In this document: positions 22,501-34,188 of the stretch, piece by piece
Numbering within the stretch: the first letter of the stretch is position 1
Layout of the letters: every line of letters starts with the position of its first letter
Assembly: GCF_904849725.1 (NCBI RefSeq)
Contig: NC_058518.1
Location: forward strand, 505,535,225-505,599,224
Source of the DNA: Hordeum vulgare subsp. vulgare
Taxonomy: Eukaryota; Streptophyta; Magnoliopsida; Poales; Poaceae
Reading direction: 5' to 3'
DNA: 64,000 bases
Position numbers and translations under genes: made by a program
The notes under the pieces: model-generated
What the model was told of the DNA's origin: nothing
Database searches by the model: none
The model's input: the letters and a program-made list of their open reading frames with translations, nothing else

Positions 22501-24994
22501 ACCGGATTCATCGCCACACGTTCAATCCAGTCTTGTATTTCATCAGTAATGTGCGGCACAACCTGACAACAGAAGACATAGTCAGTAATAAAGTCACCAA
22601 TAAAAGTTGCACTATTTGCATAAGAACTTACAAAAAACATGGAACTCTATCCTAGTTACCGATTCGCACCTGAACAGTTTTTCCCAGGTAGTCTCCTTTT
22701 CGTTCCTTGTTAATAACAGCCTGTATAAAAAATGAAAACTTAAACTGTTAGATGCTAAAAGCAAGAAGAAAATTCAATTTAATGTTCCCTCAAAACAATA
22801 ATTTATTTTTTCCAAAAGGAAAAAAGAAACATGTCTAGTAAGGAGGATATCAAATCTTAGTTATAGCATATTCTCCAGCGGTCCTAAAATTTGATAGCTA
22901 CATAACTGCCAACAGCTACATATGGCATTTAATTGCAGTTAGGCCCATACAAGATTTGTCAAGGTGAAATGTAAACCACATAACTCTGGTAAAGTGACAC
23001 AAGAAATTATTTGTGGGTCCCATGGAAAATCCTGGTAATCAATCAAGTACCCAAACAAGAAAAAATATCACCAGTCTGCAAATGTCAAAGGTGAAGTATA
23101 AACCACAAATTTTCACTGGATAGCCTTCAAGTCCAATGTGCATTCAGACAAAGACAAAGACAAAGACTGATCATATATCCCGGATCACCTGGTAGATCTT
23201 CCCAGTGGTTATGTTGTTGTCGCGGGTCAACTTGATGTCCAAAAACCGCTCGTAATTTCCAAGATCCAAGTCCACCTTTGACCCAAAAAAATGACAGAGG
23301 GATATCAAAACGCGGTCCCTTGAGCCGACGAAAGAACGAAAAAGATATGCAATTATGCCATGCTTAGCTGAGTTTTAACTTTTAAGAATACCAAGACATG
23401 GAAGAAGATAAGAAAAGTGTGCCCCTTTTGACAAGTGGACAAGTGCCAAAATTTGGGGCGCTGACGTGGCATTATCTTGTACTAGGTGTAGAGGTGGCAT
23501 TTTGTTATCCATGGTTGGTTGGTGCACTTTCTGAAATTCCTTGATAACCCAAATACACTTGAGTATTTCAGAGTGAGCCCCCAAATAAGCTTGTGAGAAG
23601 TGGTTTAGTACAGTTTATTAGAGTGGTTTAGCACTGAGAGGTTGATGGTGAAGCAGCAGCTAGTGGTAATGGGTACCTCGCCGCCGTCTTCGAGGACGAA
23701 GACCTCGCCGTGCTCGAAGGGGGACATGGTTCCGGCATCGGTGTTGAGGTACGGATCTGCACATCACATGGGCATGGCAGTGAGAAAATAAACAAGATGG
23801 CCGTTGGTGAGTGCAGATTATTATCATCTCGTTATTATACTAATCTAGAGGAAGGATTTGTTAAAGAACTAGTGCTACTGCTAGACCCAAGATGCACAGT
23901 ACATGACAGATAGGACAAGGGAAAATACAGTTTTTTAGTGGTACTAACACTAACAAAGATTAAACAAGTAGACCCAAGAAAGGTTCATGGCACTTGGCCC
24001 GGGTCAAGAGACAGAAAGTTTGAGCTAGCCTTTCAAAACAAGAGAAAAGTTTGGGTTGAGACAAAAAATCTGCCTGAGCGAGCAGAGCACGAGGTGCCAA
24101 ATTTGACCCGGATTACCGGCCCATCCCCATGTCATGTTATATACTATATAAAATACACCTGACAAGTGAGAGGAGTTCATGTGTCTCAAGGAACCCGGAC
24201 AGTGACACTGGCCGACATACAACTGCAAAGTATCAGAGATTCTCCAAAGCCAACGCACCCAAAACGAAAACTTAACCTCAAGACAGTTGCTGTTTGTTTA
24301 GTGGAGTAGCATAACAAATGAAACAGAGGAAAAAATTCGAAATAAATACTACTATCAAGAACGCCGTACTATATATGAAACCTATCTATCTTGTGAATGA
24401 AACACATAAAGCATCAAGATTCAAGGCTGTTGTTTGTAAAAAATGAACCTGCAGGGTGCATGCATTTTGCTCTGTTTTTTGGGGACGGGAGTTGGTTGAT
24501 TCTGCGATCTGGGAAGAAGGAAACCGTACGTACCGGTAATTAACCTAACTAGCTAGCTAGCTAGAAGTAGTTAGTTAAGAAACTAGGAGTAGATGCTATG
24601 GTACCGGTGGTTTTGAAACTTGGAGATTGGAGTGGACCAAGAACAGAGAAAAAACAAAGAGGAGGACACGTTGGTGCGCTGCGAGATCACGTGGTCGCCA
24701 TTACCGAGGAGCAGAGCCGAGCAGACGGCCGTTGTTTTCTTTTCTTTTCTTTTTACCTCCGTCTCTCTCTCTCTCTCTCTCTTCCGGTTTTGAGTTTTTG
24801 ACCGGCGAAGGAAAGGAAAGGAAAGAAATGGGGAACCGGCGGCGGGAGAAGCGGGCGGAGAGGAGGAGGCGGTTACCGATCTTGATGGAGGTGACGCGGA
24901 GGCCGCAGGCCTTGAGGAGCACGCCGATGCTGCTGGCCGTCACGCCCTTGCCCAGCCCGCTCACCACGCCGCCGGTCACCAGCACATACTTCAT
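19516..24994 (-). CDS. CTP synthase (glutamine-hydrolysing), 20 exons
   Basis: The enzyme makes CTP from UTP, ATP and glutamine, the last step of de novo pyrimidine nucleotide synthesis; plant forms are usually cytosolic. I traced 20 exons, all GT-AG: 24994-24877, 23756-23677, 23275-23189, 22720-22670, 22562-22445, 22326-22270, 22136-22072, 21958-21875, 21774-21724, 21626-21564, 21481-21435, 21352-21274, 21182-21120, 20937-20848, 20760-20494, 20399-20314, 20219-20171, 20084-20004, 19913-19820, 19685-19516. They sum to 1800 nt, or 599 residues, normal for the plant family. The amidoligase domain starts [17 protein letters not shown] (ATP-binding K16); ELGGTIGDIES and [19 protein letters not shown] are further signatures. 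The class I glutaminase domain has the nucleophile C401 in LGICLGMQ and the H528/E530 pair in [10 protein letters not shown] chose ATG at 24994 because it starts the conserved N-terminus; an in-frame GTG six bases upstream is not needed. No lesion found. Confidence 0.97.
24550..24564. repeat. (CTAG)n tract in CTP synthase intron 1
   Basis: Four CTAG units in a row lie inside the first intron, which is the longest at about 1.1 kb. Confidence 0.85.
24762..24782. repeat. (CT)n microsatellite in CTP synthase intron 1
   Basis: About ten TC units lie roughly 95 bp inside intron 1; on the gene strand this is a GA tract. CT/GA tracts close to plant transcription starts are common, and another CT-rich stretch lies upstream of the gene at about 25183-25221. 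Confidence 0.9.
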
Positions 24995-25141
24995 CTCCAC
25001 GCGCCGGTCACTCCCCGCACTGGCACCCAGCTCCTGCTGCCGCCGCCTTCTTCGGGAGGGGGGGTCGAGGAATGGGAGAGGAAGTGGGCGAGGTTTTTGG
25101 TTGGGAGATGGAATGAGAGGGGAGGGAGGAGGAGGGCTCTG

Positions 25142-25148
25142 TTAAATA
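25142..25148 (-). promoter_or_regulatory. Candidate TATA box of CTP synthase
   Basis: On the minus strand the sequence reads CTATTTAAC about 150 bp upstream of the start codon, followed by a GC-rich leader. Position and composition fit a core promoter, but no transcript evidence is available. Confidence 0.4.
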
Positions 25149-25244
25149 GAAGCCGGGAGAGGTAGGCGGGGACAAACCACCGATTCCCTCTCTCCCTATC
25201 TCTCCCTCTCTATCTCCCTACCGTAACTGAAAGTATGGCGCCTC

Positions 25245-25268
25245 AAAAAAAAAAAAAAAAAAAAAAAA
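25245..25268. repeat. A24 homopolymer
   Basis: An uninterrupted run of 24 A upstream of the CTP synthase promoter. It may be the tail of a retroposed fragment, but no element body is recognised beside it. Confidence 0.85.
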
Positions 25269-25839
25269 GCGCAAGGCCCTTTCAACCCTCCCTACGGTTC
25301 CTGTCAAAATCCAACGGATGGCACATAATTTATCCAGGGAAAATCTAAGGGCCCCCGGAGGACCACATCTGATCCGTGTGTTTTTTTATTTTCAAATTTT
25401 ATTAGGTTTGTGCCTTTTTTTTTTCTTTCCCTCACCCGCCGCGCCACTGGCCTCGGGTCGCGATTAATCAATGGCTTGATTGTTTCGATACTATGTTTGA
25501 TCGGTTCGAGTGCGCGGGAATTTTAGTTCAATTTTTTGGTCGGTCGGACGCGCAAAAGCCGCGGCTGGATCGAGCTTCCCCTCTTCTTTGTTGTTTTGCT
25601 GAAGGGTGTCACATAAGTTGTTTGTAGTTCTTGTGGGTGCGTAGGGATTGATCTAAAATATTAGGGAGTCCGTGTTCACGTGTTTATGTATGATATGTGA
25701 ACTGTATGAACAAATTTTAATCCCCTTTTCCGATGTGCAGCATATAGAAGAGATGATTGATCCCCAAGCTTTCACCGTTACAAGAGCCTACATTTCTTTG
25801 GAAAAAGGGTCACAAGAGCTGACATGTGACTGCGCACAA
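25269..25839. other. Gene-free stretch upstream of CTP synthase
   Basis: No gene is seen. It leads into the tandem repeat region that starts near 25840. Confidence 0.4.
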
Positions 25840-27400
25840 CAACGTCGTCCATTCATTGAGTGTGGCTTGGGCTTTGTACAATTGAAGTGGTGGTTTTTTG
25901 TATGATACGAATAAAATTAACTTTTTTTGTGTCAATGAGAATCTTGCTGCCTCGAGACCAATGGTTGATAGCAGTCCCAAAAAGACTCAAGTGGGAAGTT
26001 TTCATTTGCAACTCTGGGAAAGACACTTAGCCACATTCACAAAGAATTTATTCTGAATGTACACTCATTTCCATATGTCGGGCATTAACAAGTAAATTTC
26101 TATATTCCTCCCCTCTTACAGTCATGGGCTGGTTTGCTTGAGAATACAAGGGGAATCATACTTCCATCTAAAGTGTATGCAAAAGCTGGATTATATTCCC
26201 TAGCTGTTCCACTCACCTAAGTGTCATGACTTCTCCAATTGTCTCTTGCAACATGCACCGTTAAGGAGAGAAGTGATGAATGCCAAGTTTTCGCCATCAT
26301 GGGATCCTACACAGGAGCAACGTCACCGTTCGTTTCCGCTCGCAACATTGCCACCGTTCATTCACCACGAGTGTGGCTCAGGCTTTGATTGAAAAGATGG
26401 TTTAAGTGTAGCAAGAATAAACCTAACTATCAAAGGTCAAATTAAGGCAATAAAGATCAACACACACCCCAAAGACAACTTTGTTGTGTCAAACGAGAAT
26501 CTAACTATCGTGACCACTTGTTTACACTAGTCTCATAAAGACCCAAATAGGAAGTTTTTCATTCGTGACTTTGGGGTAGAGGTCTAGACACCTATCACCA
26601 GGAATTTATTCCGTCCGGCATTGACGCGTCTTACCGCACATTTGTTGCAATTCTCGTTTCCATTTGCCCGGCAAGAAAACATAAATATTCCTCCCCTCTT
26701 ACTATCAAAACCTGATTTCACTTAAGAATACTACGGGAATCATACTTCCATCAAAAGTGCCTGCAAAATTTCCTAGTTGTTCGACTTGCATGTGTGTGGT
26801 GAAGCATCATGACATCTCCAACCATCGTTTCCAACATGCACTGCGAAGGATAGAAGCGATGAACGGCGAGTTTTTGCCAACTCTAGAGCCTACACGATGG
26901 ATATGACTGTGTGTGGCCACTCAAACAACTGCCACCGTTCATTCACCGTGAGTGCGGCTTGGGTTTTGCGTGATTGAAAAGATAGTTTAAGTATGATAGG
27001 AATAAACCTAACTATTAAAGCTCGAATTTTGATAACAAAAAACAAACCTCAAAAGATAACTTTCCTGTGGCAATGAGAATCTCGCCATCGCGGCCACTTG
27101 TTGACACTAGTCTTATAAAGACCCAAGTAGGAAGTTTTCATTCGCGACTTCGGGGCGGAGAACTAGCCAACTTTCGCCAAGAATCTATTCCTTCTCGACA
27201 TTCCCAGTCTGAATGTACATATGTTTCGAGTCTCGTTTCCCATTGTCGGGCATTATTAATAAGAAAAAGAAAAAAAATCCATATTCCTTCTATTTTACTA
27301 TCACACCTGATTCCCCTTGAAAATCCAAAGGGGGTCATACTTCCATAAAAAAACTCAAAAGCTGGCTGATATATATTCCCTAGCAGCTGGCCGATCGATT
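25840..27400. repeat. Three diverged tandem copies of a ~510-580 bp unit
   Basis: The phrase GAGTG(T/C)GGCT occurs at 25858, 26369 and 26950. The phrase AAAGAC(T/C)CAA followed by AGG/GGGAAGTTTT occurs at 25981, 26537 and 27117. ATTCCTCCCCTCTTAC or a close variant, then GGGAATCATACTTCCAT, follows in each. Order is preserved, spacing varies from about 510 to 580 bp, and identity is clearly below that of recent duplicates. No ORF runs through the copies. Confidence 0.8.
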
Positions 27401-29127
27401 GACTTAACTGCATGACTAAGTGTCATGCATGGAATAATCAAGGCCATCATCGGTGTATGCAACTAAGCAAGCACCAGTACACACTTCGTGCCTTTCTAGC
27501 TAGCTAGGCTTGCCCCCATGGCGAATCCGATTCTGAGATGGCATTCGTTCGCATCAGCAAATCATGTACTGCACGCCCTCAGCTCAAACCTCCTTTTCTG
27601 GTTGTGGTGAACCGTGGAACGGTCAGATACGAACATATGCCGACTAATAGTGCCAAACTGTCAAGTCGTTCTACGTCCTTGGCATTGCTGTCGATTGATC
27701 ATCGGCAGAACGTCTTGATCTCTATGGCTTGATTAGTTTTTGGCGGGCAATCACTTTCTTTGAATTCCTTGATAATGTCTTTGTACTTAAACCAAGGCTA
27801 ACGTGGGTGGGGGCCCCCGTGGTATTCGATTAGAAAGGTGGTGAGACATTCGATATATGCCGACGAGATAAAGCAGGTGGAAATATTTTGCCCCCAAGGG
27901 TTTGGACGTTTGGTAAAATATCTCCGCGCTTGGTAAAATATCACCCGCTCAGGTTCTGAGACTCAATCAGGTCGGCACGGGGACGCCGCTGCGCTCACAC
28001 CACTTGGTATGGTCAAAAACACCTTCACAAATCGGCATATGAATGTACAACTCGTCGCTTCGATGCTACTCGATCTCGTAATCAACAGCCAGCATGTTTT
28101 CACACATCTTTTCCATGCTATCTTGCTAAGTTATAGTCGGCGCGACAGCGATTTCGGGTCGATTTCTTTTACCATGATCGGAGAAGTGGTACGTGGATTA
28201 ATCGGGCTAAGTGTGGTTGATCATGGTTCCCGTGGGAAATCATAAGCGCAAAGGTGAGAATTTGAAACTTGGCGCCAAAGCTTGGTGCCTACCTACCCAC
28301 CAGCCAGCTGCATTCTCCCCTGCATCCGTCCATCGGTCTTAGCTGGATCACAACCTGAATTTACTTTGCAGCTAACTGCTACCCTACCAAGTGGATTTAG
28401 TCGGATGGCTCGCCATGTATGATAGTTACATGAGGTTTTGATTAAGATGCAATCATGCACAAAACGAATCAGCCCTCTCTGAATATCTTCAATGATGTTC
28501 TTTTGGGCAAATATCTTCAGTGGTGTGAAGTCGGCAAAAAAATTCTGCTCGATTCAGATGGTTTAATTTATCATAGAACGGAGATCAGAACCCGAGAAGT
28601 ACACCATGAAAAGACACTTATCAGTGGCTGACTCAAAATAATTCACAAAGAGGCATCTCCGGCCTCTGTATCAATTGATATCCGCAATCGTAATTTTCTT
28701 TCCAAAAGCATAATCAAAGCATAGCCTCGCAACAAAAAGTTTAGAACCAGCACCGTACCTACGTGTCATCGTCTCGGCAGTCACCGTTAAAAATCGTTCG
28801 ATGCATTTGCATCCCCTCCAAGCTCCAACACTAACTAACGGTACGCATTATTTGTTGCAATCATGCATGAGCAACTAGCTAGCTAAACACCAAATTAGAG
28901 ACGCTCTGGTCATCATTATCATGATCCATAATGCGAATTGCTGCAGGCACTTGGAGGCTAAACTACACGGCCGTCGCTGTCAACGTAACGCTCACAAGTC
29001 CGGCCGGTAGTCGTTGGTTCCGTCACGTACGTTATCCAACTCGCCACCTATGGGGTGTCCAGAGTGTGCAGAGAGCCAACGTTACACTGCCTTGCCTTGC
29101 CGCCCATAATTTTTCCTTGGCAGTACG
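27401..29127. other. Gene-free region
   Basis: I find no gene, LTR, MITE or tandem repeat that I can support. Short ORFs here lack domains and codon-like composition. Confidence 0.4.
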
Positions 29128-29551
29128 ATGACCCACGCATTTTTTGCCGGAACATCGTACTCATATATACCACTATTTTTCAACACGGACAAAAAAACCG
29201 TACCCGGTGTCCATGTGCGTGTGCCTATAATAAATACGGCATTATTGGTTTATCCCTGGTGAAAATGAGTACTCTCTTTTTCATCATCCGTTGTAAAATT
29301 AAAATGGAAATGGATGGTGGATAAACTCAAATGCATATACAGTGACCCGCTCACTAAACCGGAACATCGTACTCATAAACCATTTATTGATGCGGGCGAG
29401 AAAAATCTTGCCCGACGTCCATGTGCACGTGTCTATAAGAAATTAGTCATTATTGGTTTATTGGTAGTGGGACATGAGTACTCCCTTTTCCATCTCGTGA
29501 AGTTAAAGTTGAAAACGGAGTGACTGGTGGTTGAACGGAGAAGCATATAAT
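29128..29551. repeat. 212-bp diverged tandem duplication
   Basis: CCGGAACATCGTACTCATA occurs at 29147 and 29359, followed in both copies by GTCCATGTGC(G/A)(T/C)GTG, ATTATTGGTTTAT and ATGAGTACTC. Roughly 75-80% similar by eye. Confidence 0.75.
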
Positions 29552-30548
29552 AGATCATGTTCGAGCCCACGTCAAAGAATGCATATGATCAAAAACGAGA
29601 AAAAATAGGAAACCAGGGGAGTGTTTGGGGACCCAGCGGTCAGCTTGATAAGCTACCACCAAAATTTGGTGGAGAGGGTAATTATTAATTGGGATGATAA
29701 AATACATAAAACCACACGAAAGAATGAACTACAAAAGAAATTCACATGTTATAACAAGCAACAGAAACATAATAGCATTCAAAAGTACATAATCTGCAAG
29801 GGAAGGAAAACTAAGTAGACAACAGATTAGACAAGGCACACAACTACCATATAATAAAACTGAATATAACATTTACAAATTACAAGTCCTTCACGACTCT
29901 GTGCATCCATCATGCGGAAGCCGAAGGCAATATGCATTATATTTTAAAAAAAGTTTGCTACATGCACATACTTGAATTTTTGTTAGGAATTCATACTCTC
30001 CGGTCTAGTATTGTCAGATATTCCAACTAAGATCCTAAATTGCTCTATGTTTCACTGGAATTCATTAAACCACGTCACTAATTGGATTCATTGAAGGACA
30101 AAAGAAATGTACCCCGTTCGTCCTTTTTTGTTAGGTGTATTTACTTCTTTTTTTGTGGTAAATTTCGAATTGTTACATTTTTTTTGTTAACAGGTGGATG
30201 CTGATTCTCCCCCTCCGAGGTACCTAAACCCAACATTGTAACCGGAATCATTTTTGTCATGAAAAATACCTTCAAATCAGTGTTTTCGCCGTGCATAAAA
30301 ATGCATACAGTTAAATAAACGGCACAACGGGTGATATATTTCTTAACAGAATACAAACCCAGAGGATCATATACACTCACCGTACGTACAGACGCACGCC
30401 GTACCTATATGAGCACATCCAGGATACCGAGCCGGCATAATATCTTAATATTGGCAAAGTCATTACATGCATCTTTGTACTAGCTTTTATGATAGCTAGA
30501 CCATACCGGCTGGTGGAACTAGTAATTGGATTGGATGACAATATACTA
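29552..30548. other. Gene-free AT-rich region
   Basis: No gene or repeat recognised. Confidence 0.4.
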
Positions 30549-30659
30549 CTCCCTCCGTTCGGAAATACTTGTCATGAAAATGAATATATTTAGATGTATT
30601 TTTGTTCTACATACATTCACTTTTATCTATTTTTACGACAAGTAATCCTGGACGGAGGG
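30549..30659. mobile_element. Stowaway-like MITE
   Basis: About 111 bp. The left end CTCCCTCCGTTCGGAAATAC is followed by TTGTC, and the right end is GACAAGTAATCCTGGACGGAGGG, its imperfect inverse. TA lies at the left border; the right-hand TA is lost. Confidence 0.75.
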
Positions 30660-30660
30660 T

Positions 30661-31415
30661 GTGTATCCTAGCTAACCAACTACTTTCCTCTCTGGAGACT
30701 AGAGAAAGAAATGGAGGGAGTGACGGTGGGTTTTGTCCACGGTGCGTATATATGGCCGGCAGTCAAGCAGAGAAACTGATATCCAAGGCCGGATGAGATG
30801 GAGATGGAGATGGGCGCAGAGCCGCATTTAGGCCAGGCAGAGCTCCACGTCGCAGCGGTGCATGTTGGGCGTTGCCCGATCGCCATCGCCCTGCATGTGC
30901 GGCTGGTCGACCGATCGATCGATCGATAGCTCGACGTCCGTCCCTGGCCCCTGACCCCTCCCCTCCCTATCCGTGATCCTCCATGAATGCCGGCTGGTCC
31001 AGCGATTAATGTGGGAGCGTACCCGCCGGAGGGCAACCTGCAGCAGCGCATGTTAGGGTAGGGTAGTGTGCACACACATGCATGGGGCGACTCTGGACCA
31101 ACGCCATTGATTCACACTCCCTATCTACTAGTAGTATCTAGCTAGCTAGCTATCGACCTGACCTCACCGGCCCCCCCTGCACGCCTGACTAGCCATCGAC
31201 CAAACGCCCTGCAGAAATTCAAAACCAGCAGGTCCCGATAGGAGGATGAATGAATGAAGTTGACACTTTTTTTACAAAAAAATATGAGCTTTCTATATAT
31301 ACAATATACGTTAGAGTTCCACGGGCAACCGTGCGCCGCTAGCGGATTTTCAGTCTTGTGTTGGGTTGGAACTTGGAGCCCGGGCGAATGATTCCATGTT
31401 TTCTTCTGTCGAAAG
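30661..31415. other. Gene-free region with short (GATC)n and (CTAG)n tracts
   Basis: A minus-strand ORF of about 130 codons at 30680-31075 has no recognisable domain and odd composition, so it is not called. GATCGATCGATCGAT lies near 30910 and CTAGCTAGCTAG near 31138. Confidence 0.4.
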
Positions 31416-31417
31416 TA

Positions 31418-31841
31418 CTCCCTCTGTTCTTAAATATAAGTCTTTTTAAAGTTTTTATTAGAAGACTATATACTGATGTATATAGACATATTTTAGAATT
31501 AGATTCACTCACTTTGCTCCTTATGTAGTCCTTTAGGCTGGCCATAGTGGGGAGTAACATAGTAGTAACATCACACATTACAATGCAAATTTGCTTATGT
31601 GGCAGTGAGTTAATGAGGAGAGAGGTGCTTGTGATAACTAGCTATGTTACAGTAACATCACACATACCAATACAAAATGAGTCTATATCCTAATTAATAT
31701 GACATCCCACAAATGTTACTACCCACTATGGAGGTAGTAACATAGACCAGTAACATGTGCATGTTACTTGGCTAAGTTACTCCTCACTATGAGCAGCCTT
31801 AGTGAAATCTCTTAAAGACTTATATTTAGGAATGGAGGGAG
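31418..31841. mobile_element. Stowaway-like MITE, host of a nested MITE
   Basis: The ends are CTCCCTCTGTTCTTAAATAT and the inverse of ATATTTAGGAATGGAGGGAG, flanked by TA at 31416-31417 and 31842-31843. The native element is about 160 bp once the nested insertion and its duplication are removed. Confidence 0.88.
31536..31798. mobile_element. Tourist/Harbinger-like MITE nested in a Stowaway-like MITE
   Basis: About 263 bp with imperfect terminal inverted repeats of some 26 bp (GGCTGGCCATAGTGGGGAGT against GGCTGCTCATAGTGAGGAGT). It is flanked by the 3-bp duplication TTA (31533-31535 and 31799-31801), typical of PIF/Harbinger MITEs. Confidence 0.85.
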
Positions 31842-31843
31842 TA

Positions 31844-32231
31844 TAAAGCATGTATGCAACGACCGATGCCAAAGGTTCTTTGTTTTTTTATTATATATAT
31901 GACTGCCAACTTCTAAATTCAACGCAAAGGACGCCAAACTATGCATACGGTCCGCGAATTTTCCCCTCACTCGATCGTACGTGCACCATGGACGATGAAT
32001 AAGCATCTAGTCAGAGTGTGCTGGTGCCACGTTTCCACACGTGCCATCAATGCAGGTTTTGACTTGCCCAAAAAGTCACGGAAATTTCTGCCAAGGATCA
32101 TATAATATGCGCCCCATCATTGGTGTATATGAAAATTTCAAATGCCGTGGCGCTGTTTTAAGAGTGAGTGTACAATATCTTGATACAGTAATGATATGGG
32201 CCTCCGGTCCCATTGCATCCGAATTGGAATA
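31844..32231. other. Gene-free stretch between MITEs
   Basis: Nothing recognised. Confidence 0.4.
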
Positions 32232-32233
32232 TA

Positions 32234-32394
32234 CTCCCTCCGTTCCTAAATATAAGTTTTTTTTAGAGATTTCACTGCAAGACTACGTACGAAACAAAAT
32301 GAGTGAATCTATATCTTAAAATATGTCTATATACATCCATATGTAGTCTCATAGTGAAACCTTTTAAAAGACTTATATTTAGGAACGGAAGGAG
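32234..32394. mobile_element. Stowaway-like MITE
   Basis: 161 bp. Starts CTCCCTCCGTTCCTAAATAT, ends ATATTTAGGAACGGAAGGAG, with TA on both sides. Same family as the element at 31418. Confidence 0.9.
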
Positions 32395-32396
32395 TA

Positions 32397-33547
32397 GTTT
32401 AGAAAAGAGTGAAAAACTCATGAAACTTGTAGAAAATCAAGCATGATCAGGTATTAGACTCGTGTGAAAACTTCCGCGAAAGAATAGCCTCGACCGACTC
32501 CAGGGCCAAAAAATAAACTTGAGACTACAAAAAGCATGAACAGTGATTTTTATATAGTGTCAATTTTGTTTTTTATTTATGTCCAGAATACCACCAGAGT
32601 CATTCCTTTGTGCAATTTTTCATAGGAGTATATGATAGACAATGTTTGATAAAAAGAGTTTCGGAATTTTTTGAATCTTTTTTATGTTTCTATTTTTTTT
32701 CATTTCGGGTGCATTGTCCACAATGTTCCAAAGATTCACGTCGGGGCATTGAATTGCTTTTCTACACTCTAGCTTAGAATAGTTAGCCAATTTGCACTTC
32801 GATAATGAAACAAGACAAAATATTTTTCTCATAGATAATATCATAGATATTTACACCATAATTTATTTATTTTTTCATAGCATAGATGTGTTTGAATTTA
32901 TCCTATTCTGTATAAAAAATACCAGTGATGTAAAAACGATGTTTTTTAGTAGTGTAAAAAAGTAATATTTACAACAAGACACACATTGTATATATGGTGT
33001 AACCAACAATAGTTTATCATCATTTTGTTTTACTTTTTGAAAGGAATCCATCACAACCATAGACTCAAAGTGGTCCGACCCTTTCCGGCAGCCCGCGCAA
33101 GCGGGAATTACGTGCATGGTATGTCCTTTTTTTAATCTAGCACAACCATCTGCGTGGTAACTGGTCCGCGACCCATCTGCATGCCTTGAACCTCAATTGG
33201 ACAGATAGTGTCTTGTTGCTCAGTCTCTTTTAATGTATAGGTGGTTAAATGAGGTACTAAGTGCATGAAAGGGCTTAGCAACCAAACTCTTCAAGGATTA
33301 GGTGCTTAGCTTCTTGTTGCTAAGCTTTCTATATTTAATTGTTTTGAAGATTGTAAATCATGCTTTTGTCTAAGTATGTGTGCCTAGCATCATTTTTCTG
33401 GGTTCACCAAACTCTCCTCTCTTCTCTTAATTACCTTGTCACATCATATTTTTTCCTTACTTGATGGGCTTAGCACATGTACACGGTGAAGTACTCGGAA
33501 GGGCATTTGAGACATTATTGACCATCGTACGCACTATAGATAAACCA
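32397..33547. other. Gene-free region
   Basis: AT-rich; no gene recognised. The phrase GCATGAACAGTGATTTTT near 32537 resembles part of the foldback spacer near 33850 and may be a fragment of a related element. Confidence 0.4.
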
Positions 33548-33549
33548 TA

Positions 33550-34186
33550 CTACCTCGTCCGGATTTATTAGCCTCCTTTGTAGTTTTTTCAAATTTAATT
33601 ATATGTTTGACTAGCAAAATATAAGTGACATATCACAAAAAATGTATCCTTCGGAGTGCAGCGGTTCGGTGCCCATGTTCATCTGCATCAGATCAGAAAA
33701 AAAAATGAAAACAAATACTAAAACAATTCAAAAATTCCAATTCTTTTCTCATGGTAGATAAGTACTTGCGTGAGGTCCGCATCAATTTTCAGATCATTTG
33801 TACATCTGAGGAGCTCTCAGCAAAAAGGACAGATTGAGTCAAAAGAGTGCATGAACAATAAACTTTTTTAGAAACACCGAATTTGTTTTTTTCTTGCCGA
33901 GAGCTGCTCAGATGTACAAATGATTCAAAAATTGAAGCGTACCTCACACATAAAATTATCTATTATCTATCTAAAAAAATGGAATTGTTTGAATTTTTTT
34001 ATTCAGCGCGGGTGCAGACGAGCTTGGGCTCAGAAACAACTTTCTCTATCCTTAGGTTTTATTTGAAAATAGTTTTTTATGGTACGTTTTTAGCTACATA
34101 TAACTAATATTTTGCTAGTTAATTAAATATATGGTAAAATTTTAACACGGAATATGAAAGAGACTAATAAACCGGGATGGAGGAAA
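33550..34186. mobile_element. Stowaway-like MITE split by a foldback element
   Basis: The left end CTACCTCGTCCGGATTTATT and the right end AATAAACCGGGATGGAGG are inverse matches, with TA at 33548 and 34187. Sub-terminal sequences also pair (CTAGCAAAATATAAGT against ATATTTTGCTAGTTAA read inversely). The middle is occupied by the foldback at 33669-34029. Confidence 0.65.
33669..34029. mobile_element. Foldback element with ~150-bp inverted arms
   Basis: The left arm (about 33669-33821) and right arm (about 33897-34029) are inverted copies. Examples are ATCATTTGTACATCTGAG against CAGATGTACAAATGAT and GAGGTCCGCATCAATTTT against AAAATTGAAGCGTACCTC by complement. The spacer is about 75 bp. No coding capacity; it could fold into a long imperfect hairpin RNA. 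Confidence 0.75.
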
Positions 34187-34188
34187 TA

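Noticed and set aside
24627..25145. Plus-strand ORF of 172 codons overlapping CTP synthase exon 1
   Set aside because: It is the complement of the GC-rich exon 1 and promoter region, has low-complexity Arg/Ser composition and no domain.
30680..31075. Minus-strand ORF of 131 codons upstream of MITEs
   Set aside because: No domain, contains a (GATC)n tract and lacks gene-like context.
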